Source: Aquificota bacterium
Lineage (GTDB): Bacteria > Aquificota > Aquificia > Aquificales > Aquificaceae
Assembly: GCA_013153455.1 (NCBI GenBank)
Contig: JAADEK010000017.1
Location: 1 to 22,790 of the forward strand
Direction: 5' to 3'
DNA length: 22,790 nt
Positions 15,051-22,218 of the stretch are shown here, one piece after another (position 1 is the first letter of the stretch; the number at the start of each line of letters is the position of its first letter). Made by a program: the position numbers and the translations under genes. Below the pieces are notes generated by a model. It had not been told where the DNA came from, did not search any database, and was given only the letters and a program-made list of their open reading frames with translations.

Positions 15051-15817
15051 ACACGTGGCAGGCTATAGTTCTCGGTATCGTTGAGGGTCTTACGGAATTT
15101 CTACCCGTTTCATCAACGGGGCATCTTATACTTACCGCGAAGCTTTTGGGTATACCCCACACGGAGTTTGTGAAAAGCTTTGAGATATCAATACAGCTCG
15201 GTGCGATACTCGCGGTAGTTCTCCTTTACCGCGATAGGCTTACCCGGGATTTCGGTGTTTGGGAGAGGATAATCGTCGCGTTTCTTCCGACCGCCTTGGT
15301 GGGCTTTACGCTTTACAAGCTCATAAAGGGTTTTTTAATCGGAAACGAGCTGGTCGTCGTTTCTGCCCTCGTCCTCGGGGGTTTTGTTCTGCTTTTTGCG
15401 GATAGGCTTTGTGAGAGGGGGTGTGAGATAGGTGAGATTAACGAGCTACCGCTTCGGAAGGCTTTCGTCATAGGACTTTTCCAGAGCCTCGCGGTGATAC
15501 CGGGTGTTTCGCGCTCCGGAGCTACTATAGTGGGGGGTATGCTTGTTGGTCTGAGGAGGGAAAAATCCGCGGAGTTTTCCTTTCTCCTCGCGGTCCCGAC
15601 GATGCTCTCCGCCAGCGCATACGACCTTTTAAGGAGTCATACGCATTTCAGCGCGGGGGACTGGGGTATACTGGGCGTAGGTTTTGTTTCATCGTTCCTG
15701 AGCGCGCTTTTTGTCGTGAGGTGGTTCCTGTCTTACCTAAAGCGTCACGGTCTTTGGGTCTTCGGGGTTTACAGGATACTTTTGGGTCTCATTTACGCGA
15801 GCTTCTTCCTCTTTTGA
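15047..15817 (+). CDS. uppP: undecaprenyl-diphosphatase
   Basis: 256-residue integral membrane phosphatase (BacA/UppP type) that recycles undecaprenyl pyrophosphate to the lipid carrier for peptidoglycan; it also gives bacitracin tolerance in many bacteria. Both active-site motifs are present: VEGLTEFLPVSSTGHL at 12-27 with Glu13 and Glu17, and PGVSRSGATI at 152-161. About seven or eight hydrophobic segments cover the rest. It is coupled to hisA by a four-base overlap. The last 25 bp overlap the end of the convergent SCO gene, and no terminator is visible between them. Confidence 0.95.
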   Translation: MNTWQAIVLGIVEGLTEFLPVSSTGHLILTAKLLGIPHTEFVKSFEISIQLGAILAVVLLYRDRLTRDFGVWERIIVAFLPTALVGFTLYKLIKGFLIGNELVVVSALVLGGFVLLFADRLCERGCEIGEINELPLRKAFVIGLFQSLAVIPGVSRSGATIVGGMLVGLRREKSAEFSFLLAVPTMLSASAYDLLRSHTHFSAGDWGILGVGFVSSFLSALFVVRWFLSYLKRHGLWVFGVYRILLGLIYASFFLF

Positions 15818-16491
15818 AGAATCCTGTTTATCAGATAAAGCAGGTATACGCTCGTTCCTACAAAACCCACCATCCCGATTATGAACAGGTAAGAGCGAAA
15901 ACCTTCCGGGAGGGCTATCTCTCCTCGCGCGAGCCTCAGGGCGTTTATAAGCTCAAGCCTGTCGTAGCTCACACCGTAAAGGTAGTCCTTTATCTGTAGC
16001 TCGGGAGAAAGGACGACCACGAGGTTCGGGTGTATGTATTCGTTTTCAACCGTCATGAACCTGAAATCTATGGCGTCTATGAGTCTAAAGAGGTCTTCCT
16101 TCGTCTTTCCCATCACAACCTTCCAGCCCTTTCCGTCTATCCGATACCTTTCCTGATACTCCTTTATGTTCTCAAGCGTGTCCTTCGGGTCAAAGGTGAA
16201 CGTAAGAACCCAAAAATCCTCACCGGGTTTTCCTACCTTCGGGATGACTTCCTTGAGACTTTTTGTTATGAGGGGGCATGCGGACTTACAAGTCGTGTAT
16301 ATGGGACTTATGATTATGGGCTTTCCCTTAAGGTCGCCGAGCTTAAACTCCTTTCCTTGGGCGTCAACGAGGGTTATGTCTTCGGGGACGTATGTTCCGA
16401 GCGTTTTTGCCTCGTTGGGGGGTATACCCGTGCTACCCGTTTGTGCGCTCAGATATGAAAAGAGTAAAAGGAGGAGAAGGAGGGGAATCAA
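15793..16491 (-). CDS. SCO1/SenC copper chaperone, linked to the B-type oxidase
   Basis: 232 residues, thioredoxin-like fold. SCO proteins deliver copper to, or reduce, the CuA site of oxidase subunit II outside the membrane. The copper ligands are Cys68 and Cys72 (CKSAC) with His154 (IHPN). The N-terminus (MIPLLLLLLLFSYLSAQ) is a signal or anchor. A second hydrophobic helix lies at about 201-224 and ends in RILQKRKKLA, so the protein is anchored by its C-terminus and possibly by both ends. The start is TTG overlapping the subunit I stop (TTGA), with GGAGGT 9 nt ahead; no ATG fits. It is the last gene of the ba3-like operon. Confidence 0.9.
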   Translation of the reverse strand: MIPLLLLLLLFSYLSAQTGSTGIPPNEAKTLGTYVPEDITLVDAQGKEFKLGDLKGKPIIISPIYTTCKSACPLITKSLKEVIPKVGKPGEDFWVLTFTFDPKDTLENIKEYQERYRIDGKGWKVVMGKTKEDLFRLIDAIDFRFMTVENEYIHPNLVVVLSPELQIKDYLYGVSYDRLELINALRLARGEIALPEGFRSYLFIIGMVGFVGTSVYLLYLINRILQKRKKLA

Positions 16492-18254
16492 TTCTCAACG
16501 ACCTCCTTCTCCGCTTGTGATACTTCTTTGCCCTCTTGGTTTTGAGCTCCCTTGAGCTGTTTAAGAGGCATGGGGAACTTCTCTATGTATGCGGGTGACT
16601 TGAAGAATACACCCCTGACGGATGCGTCGTAAAGCGCGGGTATGTAGGAGATTACCGCGAGAAGTATAGCCGCTACGGTCCACGTCTTTAGGTTGTTGAG
16701 AAGCGGTGCGGGTGCGTCGTGGAACGCGTCCGCGAAGGGGAACTCTATCGTGCTCTCCCTTACCTTCGGAGCCAGAAGCGTAGCCATAAAGGATATGAAG
16801 AAGAGTATGAAACCTATCCCGAGGAGTATACCTCCGACGACGGAGAGCTGTGCGTAACCTACCCACTCGGGTCTGTAGAGCGGGTGGTCGGGGTTGAGAT
16901 ATGTGAGACCGGTGTTCGTTCTCCTCGGGAAGCCCGTTATCACACCGCCGACCATCATAGCGTAGGAGAACATAAACATACCTTGCATCCAGAAGTAGGG
17001 AGCGAGAACCGCGAGTCCCTTAAACTTAACGTCCGTTCCCCTGAGCTTTGCAATCATGTAAAGGGACATAGCGAAGAATACCATAAGAACGAGTCCGCCT
17101 ACCGTTGTGTGGAAGTGTCCGGGAACGTATGCGGTGTTGTGAACGACGAGGTTTACGTTGTAAGAAGCGTTAACGATACCCGTTATACCGCCGAAGAAGA
17201 ACAGAACGAGTCCCGCAAAGAAGAAGGAGAACATCCACTTGTTGCCTTCAAGCCTCATAAAGGGAAGGAAGGTCCACCAGTAGAACTTGGAGTCCTTAAG
17301 CTCGGGGTGCTCCGCCTTTACGGAGTATTCAAGAGAAGCGGCAACCGTAAACGCGGTAATCATACTGGGAAGAGCAACACCGAAGGTAAAGAGTGCGTGT
17401 ATGAGCTTCCAAGTGTTCGTTATACCGGGGTCGGTGAACTGGTGGTGAAGTCCGACGGGCAGGGAGAATATGAGGAAGAGTATGAACGCAAGTCTCGCAG
17501 CGGGGTCGGAATACAGCTTCCCTTTCTCGGATACAACCTTGGGAAGTATCGTGTAGAGGGCTACGTAAGCGGGTAGGAGCCAGAAGTAAACGACCGGGTG
17601 TCCGAAGAACCAAAAGAGGGTTCTCGCCAGAAGCGGGTTAATCTCATCCACAAGCCCGAGGGAGAGGGGGAGAAGTTGGAAGAGTATCTCAACCGCTACG
17701 GGAACAATCATTATCGTCCAGAGGATGAAGTTTACAAAGGTTCCGAATACCGCGAGGGGGAGCTTTTGGTCCGGGTTTTCCCTCTTCCAAGCTATCGCGC
17801 TCGGTATCCAATCAAAGAAGAACGGCACGAGTGAACCCAGAACGAGGAGAACCGCTCCGAGGTAGAAGGTCCAGTGTGCTATAAGCGGTGGGTAGAAGGT
17901 GTAAAGAACCGTAGCCCTTCCCGTGAACATAGCCCACGCTGCCATCAGGGTTCCGATAACCATCATGCCGAGGGATATCCACTGTATCTTTTCCCTTAGG
18001 GGTTTCTTGAGCGCATACATAACAATTGCGTTTGAGAAACCGACTATGAATATCGTCGTGTAAACGATTACGTTGATAACACCGTGTAGGGTGAGCCCTT
18101 GGTAGTAGTCAATCCCGAGGAAGCTTTCCGCTTTCAGAACACCAGCTCTGTAGAGAACTTGCATAACACCGTGGTAGATACCGAAGACCAAGAGAAGCGT
18201 AGGGAGAACTATCTCCGTAAGTATTATGAACTTGATTGCGTTGCTCACCTGCAT
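16488..18254 (-). CDS. cbaA: cytochrome c oxidase subunit I, B-type (ba3-like)
   Basis: 588-residue haem-copper oxidase catalytic subunit with about 13 membrane helices. Ligands: low-spin haem His57 (LTLHGVIN) and His382; CuB His219, His270 and His271 (FGHPVVYFWLLPAY and GLHHQFTDPG); high-spin haem His380 (VPGHFHTTVGG). Tyr223 is four residues after His219, as needed for the His-Tyr crosslink. The GHPVVYFWLLP motif has no Glu, and the overall form matches type B oxidases (Thermus ba3, Aquifex CoxA2), which use only the K-channel for protons. AAAGGAGGAGG precedes the ATG. It follows subunit II by 16 nt. The C-terminal tail (after ~555) is charged. Confidence 0.95.
   Translation of the reverse strand: MQVSNAIKFIILTEIVLPTLLLVFGIYHGVMQVLYRAGVLKAESFLGIDYYQGLTLHGVINVIVYTTIFIVGFSNAIVMYALKKPLREKIQWISLGMMVIGTLMAAWAMFTGRATVLYTFYPPLIAHWTFYLGAVLLVLGSLVPFFFDWIPSAIAWKRENPDQKLPLAVFGTFVNFILWTIMIVPVAVEILFQLLPLSLGLVDEINPLLARTLFWFFGHPVVYFWLLPAYVALYTILPKVVSEKGKLYSDPAARLAFILFLIFSLPVGLHHQFTDPGITNTWKLIHALFTFGVALPSMITAFTVAASLEYSVKAEHPELKDSKFYWWTFLPFMRLEGNKWMFSFFFAGLVLFFFGGITGIVNASYNVNLVVHNTAYVPGHFHTTVGGLVLMVFFAMSLYMIAKLRGTDVKFKGLAVLAPYFWMQGMFMFSYAMMVGGVITGFPRRTNTGLTYLNPDHPLYRPEWVGYAQLSVVGGILLGIGFILFFISFMATLLAPKVRESTIEFPFADAFHDAPAPLLNNLKTWTVAAILLAVISYIPALYDASVRGVFFKSPAYIEKFPMPLKQLKGAQNQEGKEVSQAEKEVVEN
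16501..16506 (-). promoter_or_regulatory. Shine-Dalgarno supporting the TTG start of the ba3-linked SCO gene
   Basis: GGAGGT on the minus strand, 9 nt before TTG 16491, inside the last codons of oxidase subunit I. Confidence 0.65.
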
Positions 18255-18270
18255 AGCTCAACCTCCTCCT

Positions 18271-18720
18271 TTATTCAACGATTATTTTTCCTTCCATTGC
18301 GTGGTGACCTACACCGCAAAACTCGTGGCAAACGACGTGGTAAGTCCCGGGCTTCTTGAACTTAACCCTCATATAACCGACGGTTCCGGGTATAGCCATG
18401 ATGTTGAAGTTGGTGTCGTTGATGTGAACACCGTGAACGACGTCACGCGAGGTCACGTAGATGTCAACCACCGAGCCCGCGGGTATCTTTATCTGTGTAG
18501 CGCCCTTGTCAAAGTCAAAGAGCCACATCCTCGCAAGGAGGTGAAGCTCGTAGCGCTTGTCCGCGTGCTTTATCAGCTTCCCTTCCTTGAAGGGCTCAAC
18601 GTCGGTTATGCACGTGGGGATGTCAATCTTTAGCCCCTTTGCTGCGTAAACGATGAGACTGAAAAATACGAGGAGAAGTATAAGAGCCATCGTCAGTCCG
18701 AGCTTTTCCGCCCTGTCCAT
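18271..18720 (-). CDS. cbaB: cytochrome c oxidase subunit II, B-type (ba3-like)
   Basis: 149 residues. A single N-terminal membrane helix (about 8-27) is followed by a cupredoxin domain facing outside. The complete binuclear CuA site is His96 (DVVHGVHI), Cys131, Cys135, His139 and Met142 (CHEFCGVGHHAM, pattern C-x3-C-x3-H-x2-M). The single helix and short length distinguish it from the two-helix A-type subunit II and match ba3 enzymes. It begins 6 nt after the small IIa gene with AAGGTGAG as ribosome site. Confidence 0.95.
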   Translation of the reverse strand: MDRAEKLGLTMALILLLVFFSLIVYAAKGLKIDIPTCITDVEPFKEGKLIKHADKRYELHLLARMWLFDFDKGATQIKIPAGSVVDIYVTSRDVVHGVHINDTNFNIMAIPGTVGYMRVKFKKPGTYHVVCHEFCGVGHHAMEGKIIVE

Positions 18721-18726
18721 CTCACC

Positions 18727-18855
18727 TTACCCCCTTTCCAAGAGAACCATGTAAACCATAAACCACAGCAGAGCATAGAAGACTATCATGAAGACAAAGA
18801 AATACACAGCCCCTACCGGGAAGAACTCCTCGTGGTTGTTGTGTTTTTCATTCAT
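18727..18855 (-). CDS. cbaD: small cytochrome oxidase subunit IIa-like protein (ba3 type)
   Basis: 42 residues, short enough to escape most gene callers. The ATG is preceded by a strong Shine-Dalgarno (GAGGAGGTG, six to seven bases away). The protein has a polar N-terminus (MNEKHNNHEEFF) and one membrane helix at about 13-39 ending LLERG. Size, single helix and position immediately before subunit II of a ba3-type oxidase match subunit IIa of Thermus ba3 and the small third subunit reported for the Aquifex aeolicus B-type oxidase. IIa completes the two-helix arrangement that A-type subunit II has in one chain. The call rests on position and topology, because sequence conservation in this family is low. 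Confidence 0.82.
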   Translation of the reverse strand: MNEKHNNHEEFFPVGAVYFFVFMIVFYALLWFMVYMVLLERG

Positions 18856-18951
18856 TCTGACACCTCCTCAGTTTTTTCAAATCTTTTACAGTAATATTTT
18901 TGCTTTTTGATTCGGGAACTGTCAAGTAGTGCTTACTCACCCGTAGGGTTC

Positions 18952-18979
18952 ATTATATTGAAAATCAATAAGTTAATAA
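18952..18979 (-). promoter_or_regulatory. putative promoter of the ba3-like oxidase operon
   Basis: Minus strand: a perfect TATAAT at 18952-18957 with TTATTA (4 of 6 to TTGACA) at 18974-18979, spacer 16. The predicted start, near 18945, gives a leader of about 90 nt before the IIa gene. This would let the ba3 genes be expressed independently of the upstream A2 oxidase genes. Confidence 0.45.
18956..18970. repeat. inverted repeat TATTGA-AAA-TCAATA in the ba3 promoter spacer
   Basis: Perfect 6-bp arms (18956-18961 and 18965-18970) around a 3-base centre. It lies between the putative -35 and -10 and touches the -10, where a bound repressor would block polymerase. It resembles half of an FNR/CRP-type site, but the arms are closer together than TTGAT-N4-ATCAA requires. 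Confidence 0.4.
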
Positions 18980-18996
18980 TCCGTATGTCGGAGGTC

Positions 18997-19013
18997 AATT
19001 TTTCTAAAAAATT
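18997..19013. repeat. A+T inverted repeat AATTTTT-CTA-AAAAATT
   Basis: Seven-bp perfect arms with a three-base centre in the gap between coxA and the ba3 operon. As RNA it is only an A-U hairpin, too weak for a classical terminator at high growth temperature. It may be part of an upstream A+T-rich promoter element. Confidence 0.3.
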
Positions 19014-19059
19014 ATAAAATGACAAAAAACTCTTAAATTTTGGTCGGGTAAAAAAATTT

Positions 19060-19081
19060 AAAAAGGGGAAAGGAGGAGGGA
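19060..19081 (-). other. homopyrimidine tract immediately after coxA stop, anti-Shine-Dalgarno-like
   Basis: The 22 bases following the coxA stop codon on the transcribed strand are all pyrimidines (core CCTCCTCCTTTCCCC) and are followed by AAATTTTTTTA. The core contains CCTCCTTT, the anti-Shine-Dalgarno string of 16S rRNA. CCTCCTCCTTT (19069-19079) is the exact complement of the AAAGGAGGAGG site before cbaA. Confidence 0.4.
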
Positions 19082-20704
19082 TTACTTAAGGATTTCTTCT
19101 TTATCGTATCTGTATGGGTGCCAGTCGGGCTCAACCTTCGGGGGGTGCTCACCGTGACCGTGCGCCCTCGCGGGGACACCTACTTTCCACTCAAGCGAGG
19201 GGGATTTCCACGGGTTTTCGGGAGCCTTCTGACCGCTCGTGAGACCCTTTATGATGCCGTATGCGAACACGAGGACACCGACACCCAGTATAAGCGCTCC
19301 TATCGTCTGTATGACGTGGAGGGTGGTCCACTCGGGTATGGGCGGGTAATCGGGATACCTCCTCGGGTTTCCGAGCATACCGACGACCATCTGGAGGAAG
19401 TAAAAAACGTTAGCTCCCGCAAATATGAGCCAGAAGCTGAGCTTCCCTATATTCTCGGGGAAGAACTTACCCGTCGCGAGCGGGAACCAGTGTATCACAG
19501 CGCCGAGTATGCCGAGCGTTATAGCCATTCCGAGGACGTAGTGAAAGTGCCCGACTACAAAAAGCGAGTCCGAAACACCGAGGTCAATGGCGACCATACC
19601 GAGCGGGAGCCCCGTTAGACCGCCTATGAGGAACATAAACACACCACCGAGCGCGTAAAGCATCTGAGACCTGAAGTGTATCGCTCCCCTGTAGAGCGTG
19701 AGCATCCAGTTGAAAATCTTTATACCCGTCGGAACCGCTATCAGGAGCGTCGTGTAGGAGAAGAGAACCCTTACCCAGTTGGGAACTCCCGAGACGAACA
19801 TGTGGTGAACCCACAGGAAGAAGCTTACCGCGGTTATGCCCCAGACCGCGAGTATCATTGAGTGATACCCGAAGAGGGGTCTCCTCGCAAAGACGGGTAT
19901 TATCTCCGAGTAAAACCCGAAGACGGGTAGAACTTGAACGTAAACGACGGGGTGCGAGTAGAACCAGAAGATGTTTTGGTAGATAAGGGGGTCACCGCCC
20001 TTTGCGGGGTTGAAGAAGTTTGTTCCGAGATACTTATCAAGGAAGAGCATCGTCACCGCGCCCGCGAGCGAGGGAACACCCACGAGCTGTATGACGTTCG
20101 CGGCGATAAGCGTGTGAACAAAGAGGTTCGTCTTGAAGAAGGTAACACCGGGTGCCCTCATCGTTATGTATGTGACGAGGAAGTTAACCGCGGTTGCTAT
20201 GGAAGACGCACCGAGAAGGTGAACCACAAAGACGTAAAGAGCGGTAAGTCCCGCGTCGTTGTTGAGTGCAAAGGGCGGGTATCCGGTCCACATCGTCATT
20301 ATCTGGTTCCCGGGTATGAGCGTCATGAGGAACAGGACGTTAGCGGCGAAGAAAGCCCACCAACTGAGAGCGTTGAGCCTCGGGAAGGCTACGTCCTTTG
20401 CCCCTATCATCAGCGGAAGCAAGAAGTTACCGAAGCCCCCTATGTGAGCCGCTATAGCCCACCAAAAGAGCATCCCGACCCCGTGCCCCGTCAGGAGGTA
20501 GTTGTAAGTCTTGGGGTCAACGAACTGAAAACCGGGTATGGACTGCTCAAACCTAACCAAAAGCCCGAAGAGACCCGCTATCAGGAAGACGACGAAACTT
20601 GTAACGAAGTATAGTATCCCAATCTTTTTGTGGTCGGTTGTAAAGAGCCACTCCCTCAAAGTTCCGAGGAAGTAAGGCTTTTCTACGTGAACAGCTTCCC
20701 TCAT
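19082..20704 (-). CDS. coxA: cytochrome c oxidase subunit I, type A2
   Basis: 540-residue haem-copper oxidase catalytic subunit, about 12 helices. Low-spin haem His74 (TGHGVGML); CuB His251, His300 and His301 (FYSHPVVYVQVLP and WVHHMF); both remaining haem ligands lie in VVGHFHYVLG. Tyr255 sits for the His-Tyr crosslink. The helix VI motif is Tyr249-Ser250 followed by HPVV, with no Glu as in HPEV, which is the diagnostic YS motif of type A2 oxidases such as caa3 of Rhodothermus and Thermus. The C-terminal tail is His-rich (RAHGHGEHPP). A strong AAGGAGGTAG precedes the ATG, 17 nt after coxB. Redox partner is probably a cytochrome c. Confidence 0.97.
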   Translation of the reverse strand: MREAVHVEKPYFLGTLREWLFTTDHKKIGILYFVTSFVVFLIAGLFGLLVRFEQSIPGFQFVDPKTYNYLLTGHGVGMLFWWAIAAHIGGFGNFLLPLMIGAKDVAFPRLNALSWWAFFAANVLFLMTLIPGNQIMTMWTGYPPFALNNDAGLTALYVFVVHLLGASSIATAVNFLVTYITMRAPGVTFFKTNLFVHTLIAANVIQLVGVPSLAGAVTMLFLDKYLGTNFFNPAKGGDPLIYQNIFWFYSHPVVYVQVLPVFGFYSEIIPVFARRPLFGYHSMILAVWGITAVSFFLWVHHMFVSGVPNWVRVLFSYTTLLIAVPTGIKIFNWMLTLYRGAIHFRSQMLYALGGVFMFLIGGLTGLPLGMVAIDLGVSDSLFVVGHFHYVLGMAITLGILGAVIHWFPLATGKFFPENIGKLSFWLIFAGANVFYFLQMVVGMLGNPRRYPDYPPIPEWTTLHVIQTIGALILGVGVLVFAYGIIKGLTSGQKAPENPWKSPSLEWKVGVPARAHGHGEHPPKVEPDWHPYRYDKEEILK

Positions 20705-20721
20705 CGCACTACCTCCTTAAC

Positions 20722-21417
20722 TTAGTTTTCTGATTTAACAGCTACCGCCTTTTTGTCTCCGTAAAGCCAAGCGGTAAACTGCTCGGGCGGGACCACCTTT
20801 AGTTTTGAGAACATGTGCGAGTGTCCCGTCCCGCAGTATTCCCTGCAGAACACCCAATACTCACCGGGCTTGTTTATCTGGAACCACATATACGTCGTCC
20901 TTCCCGGAACCGCGTCTTCCGTTATCCTCGCGGGAAGGACAAAAAAGGAGTGTATGACGTCCATGGACGTCAAGAGAACCCTTACGGGTTTACCAGCGGG
21001 TATGACGGGTTTCTCAAACTCTTGGAGGTTGTAGTCGTTCGCGTGGTATCCCGTCACGACCGTCTTTATCACCTTACCGTTCTCGTCAAGGTAATCAAAC
21101 TGCCATCCCCACATGAACGCGGTTACCTTTATCGTCATCGCTCCGTCGGGAACCGTCCTTATCTTCTTGAATATCACAAAGGAGTAGGTTGCGAGGATTA
21201 TCACGGTAAGGAGGGGAACGACAGTAAGGAGTGCCTCAAGCCCCGTATGGCTTTCAAAGTCGTGGTCCCCTATCTCCCTCTCTCCGGGCTTATACCTGTA
21301 TTTGTAAATGAAGTATATACCCGGTATTGCGACTATCAGGTAGATGACCACCGCGACGATTAACCAAACGTTCCGGGCTTCCGCCCACCACTTGTAAGGA
21401 AGGGCGATAACGTCCAT
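20722..21417 (-). CDS. coxB: cytochrome c oxidase subunit II, A-type
   Basis: 231 residues with two membrane helices (about 17-39 and 62-84) and a C-terminal CuA cupredoxin domain outside. CuA ligands: His156 (DVIHSFFVLP), Cys191, Cys195, His199 and Met202 (CREYCGTGHSHM). The aromatic patch FMWGWQFDY, where cytochrome c donates electrons, is at 101-109. Unlike many A2 (caa3) enzymes there is no fused cytochrome c domain (no CxxCH), so a separate cytochrome must deliver electrons. No signal peptide is apparent. It starts 2 nt after the SCO stop with AAGGAGGTG inside the SCO 3' end. Confidence 0.96.
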   Translation of the reverse strand: MDVIALPYKWWAEARNVWLIVAVVIYLIVAIPGIYFIYKYRYKPGEREIGDHDFESHTGLEALLTVVPLLTVIILATYSFVIFKKIRTVPDGAMTIKVTAFMWGWQFDYLDENGKVIKTVVTGYHANDYNLQEFEKPVIPAGKPVRVLLTSMDVIHSFFVLPARITEDAVPGRTTYMWFQINKPGEYWVFCREYCGTGHSHMFSKLKVVPPEQFTAWLYGDKKAVAVKSEN

Positions 21418-21419
21418 AG

Positions 21420-22217
21420 CTACACCTCCTTTCTCGCGAGTTTATTTATGAGAAAAGCGGATACGAGCACAAGACCGAGAGCGGAAAAGCCGATACCCCC
21501 GAACAGGAGCGTCGGGTTCACAACGTATCTACTGCGCGAGGGGTCATACGTGTAGCAAACGAGGTATGCGAGGTCAACAAAGGAGCTTAATGTTATCTTG
21601 TTCTGGGTGCTTTCCGCGAGTGCTATGCGAATATCTCTTTCGGAGGGTTTTACGCCGTAAAGGTATCTCGTTATCCTACCCTCCGGGGAGAGAAATACGT
21701 ATACGTTAGGGTGAACGAAGGTCTTATCCCTTTCGGAAAAGAAGAACTTAAAGCCTACGCTCTCGGTGAGCTTTTTCGCCTCCTCCTTCGGGAGTATCCC
21801 GAAAACCCAATGCTCGGTAAAGGGCTCCCTGCTCTCTTTAAACTTCTTCAATTTTTGGAGGTCGTCCCTTTCGTCAAAGGAAAGAACCAAAACCTTAAAG
21901 TCCCTTTCCTTCAGAGGGGTGGTTTCTATTAACTTCTTTAGGTTGTCTATCCTTACGGGACACGTTCCCTCGCAGGTGTAGTAAGAAAGGAGGAGGATGA
22001 CGGGTTTATCGGCGAAAAGTTCGTAAAGCCTTGTCCTCCTTCCGTCCTCAAGGAGTAGCTCAACGTTCGGGACGAAGTTCCCGAGGAATCTCCTTTCGTC
22101 TATCCTCAGGACTTCGGGGTTAAATGCGTCGTCGGGAAAGAGGGTCTTTGTGTTCGTTCCGACCGCGTTCCCGAAGAGAAGGTTTGAAAGGAGGAAAAGG
22201 GCGAGAAAGCTCCTCAT
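21420..22217 (-). CDS. SCO1/SenC copper chaperone, linked to the A2 oxidase
   Basis: 265 residues. Signal peptide (MRSFLALFLLSNLLFGNAVG), then a thioredoxin-like domain with copper-binding Cys82 and Cys86 (CEGTC) and His169 (FVHPN). It is followed by CYTYDPSRSRY and a C-terminal membrane helix at about 238-260. The YDP segment plus C-terminal helix marks a bacterial SCO subfamily tied to oxidase operons. It lies between coxC (1-nt gap) and coxB (2-nt gap), so copper delivery is probably made in step with CuA-bearing CoxB. It differs clearly from the other SCO at 15793-16491, so the two are not a recent duplication. Confidence 0.92.
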   Translation of the reverse strand: MRSFLALFLLSNLLFGNAVGTNTKTLFPDDAFNPEVLRIDERRFLGNFVPNVELLLEDGRRTRLYELFADKPVILLLSYYTCEGTCPVRIDNLKKLIETTPLKERDFKVLVLSFDERDDLQKLKKFKESREPFTEHWVFGILPKEEAKKLTESVGFKFFFSERDKTFVHPNVYVFLSPEGRITRYLYGVKPSERDIRIALAESTQNKITLSSFVDLAYLVCYTYDPSRSRYVVNPTLLFGGIGFSALGLVLVSAFLINKLARKEV

Positions 22218-22218
22218 A

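Noticed and set aside
16719..17576. 285-codon plus-strand open frame opposite the B-type oxidase subunit I
   Set aside because: It is antisense to an unmistakable oxidase gene; its product is a low-complexity, highly charged string with no domain.
18920..18925. Perfect TTGACA (minus strand) as the -35 of a second ba3 promoter
   Set aside because: No -10-like hexamer lies 16-18 bases downstream; the nearest candidate (AATATT) is about 21 bases away.
18956..18970. FNR/CRP site in the ba3 promoter
   Set aside because: The arms TTGA and TCAA are three bases apart; FNR boxes need TTGAT-N4-ATCAA, so the geometry does not fit.
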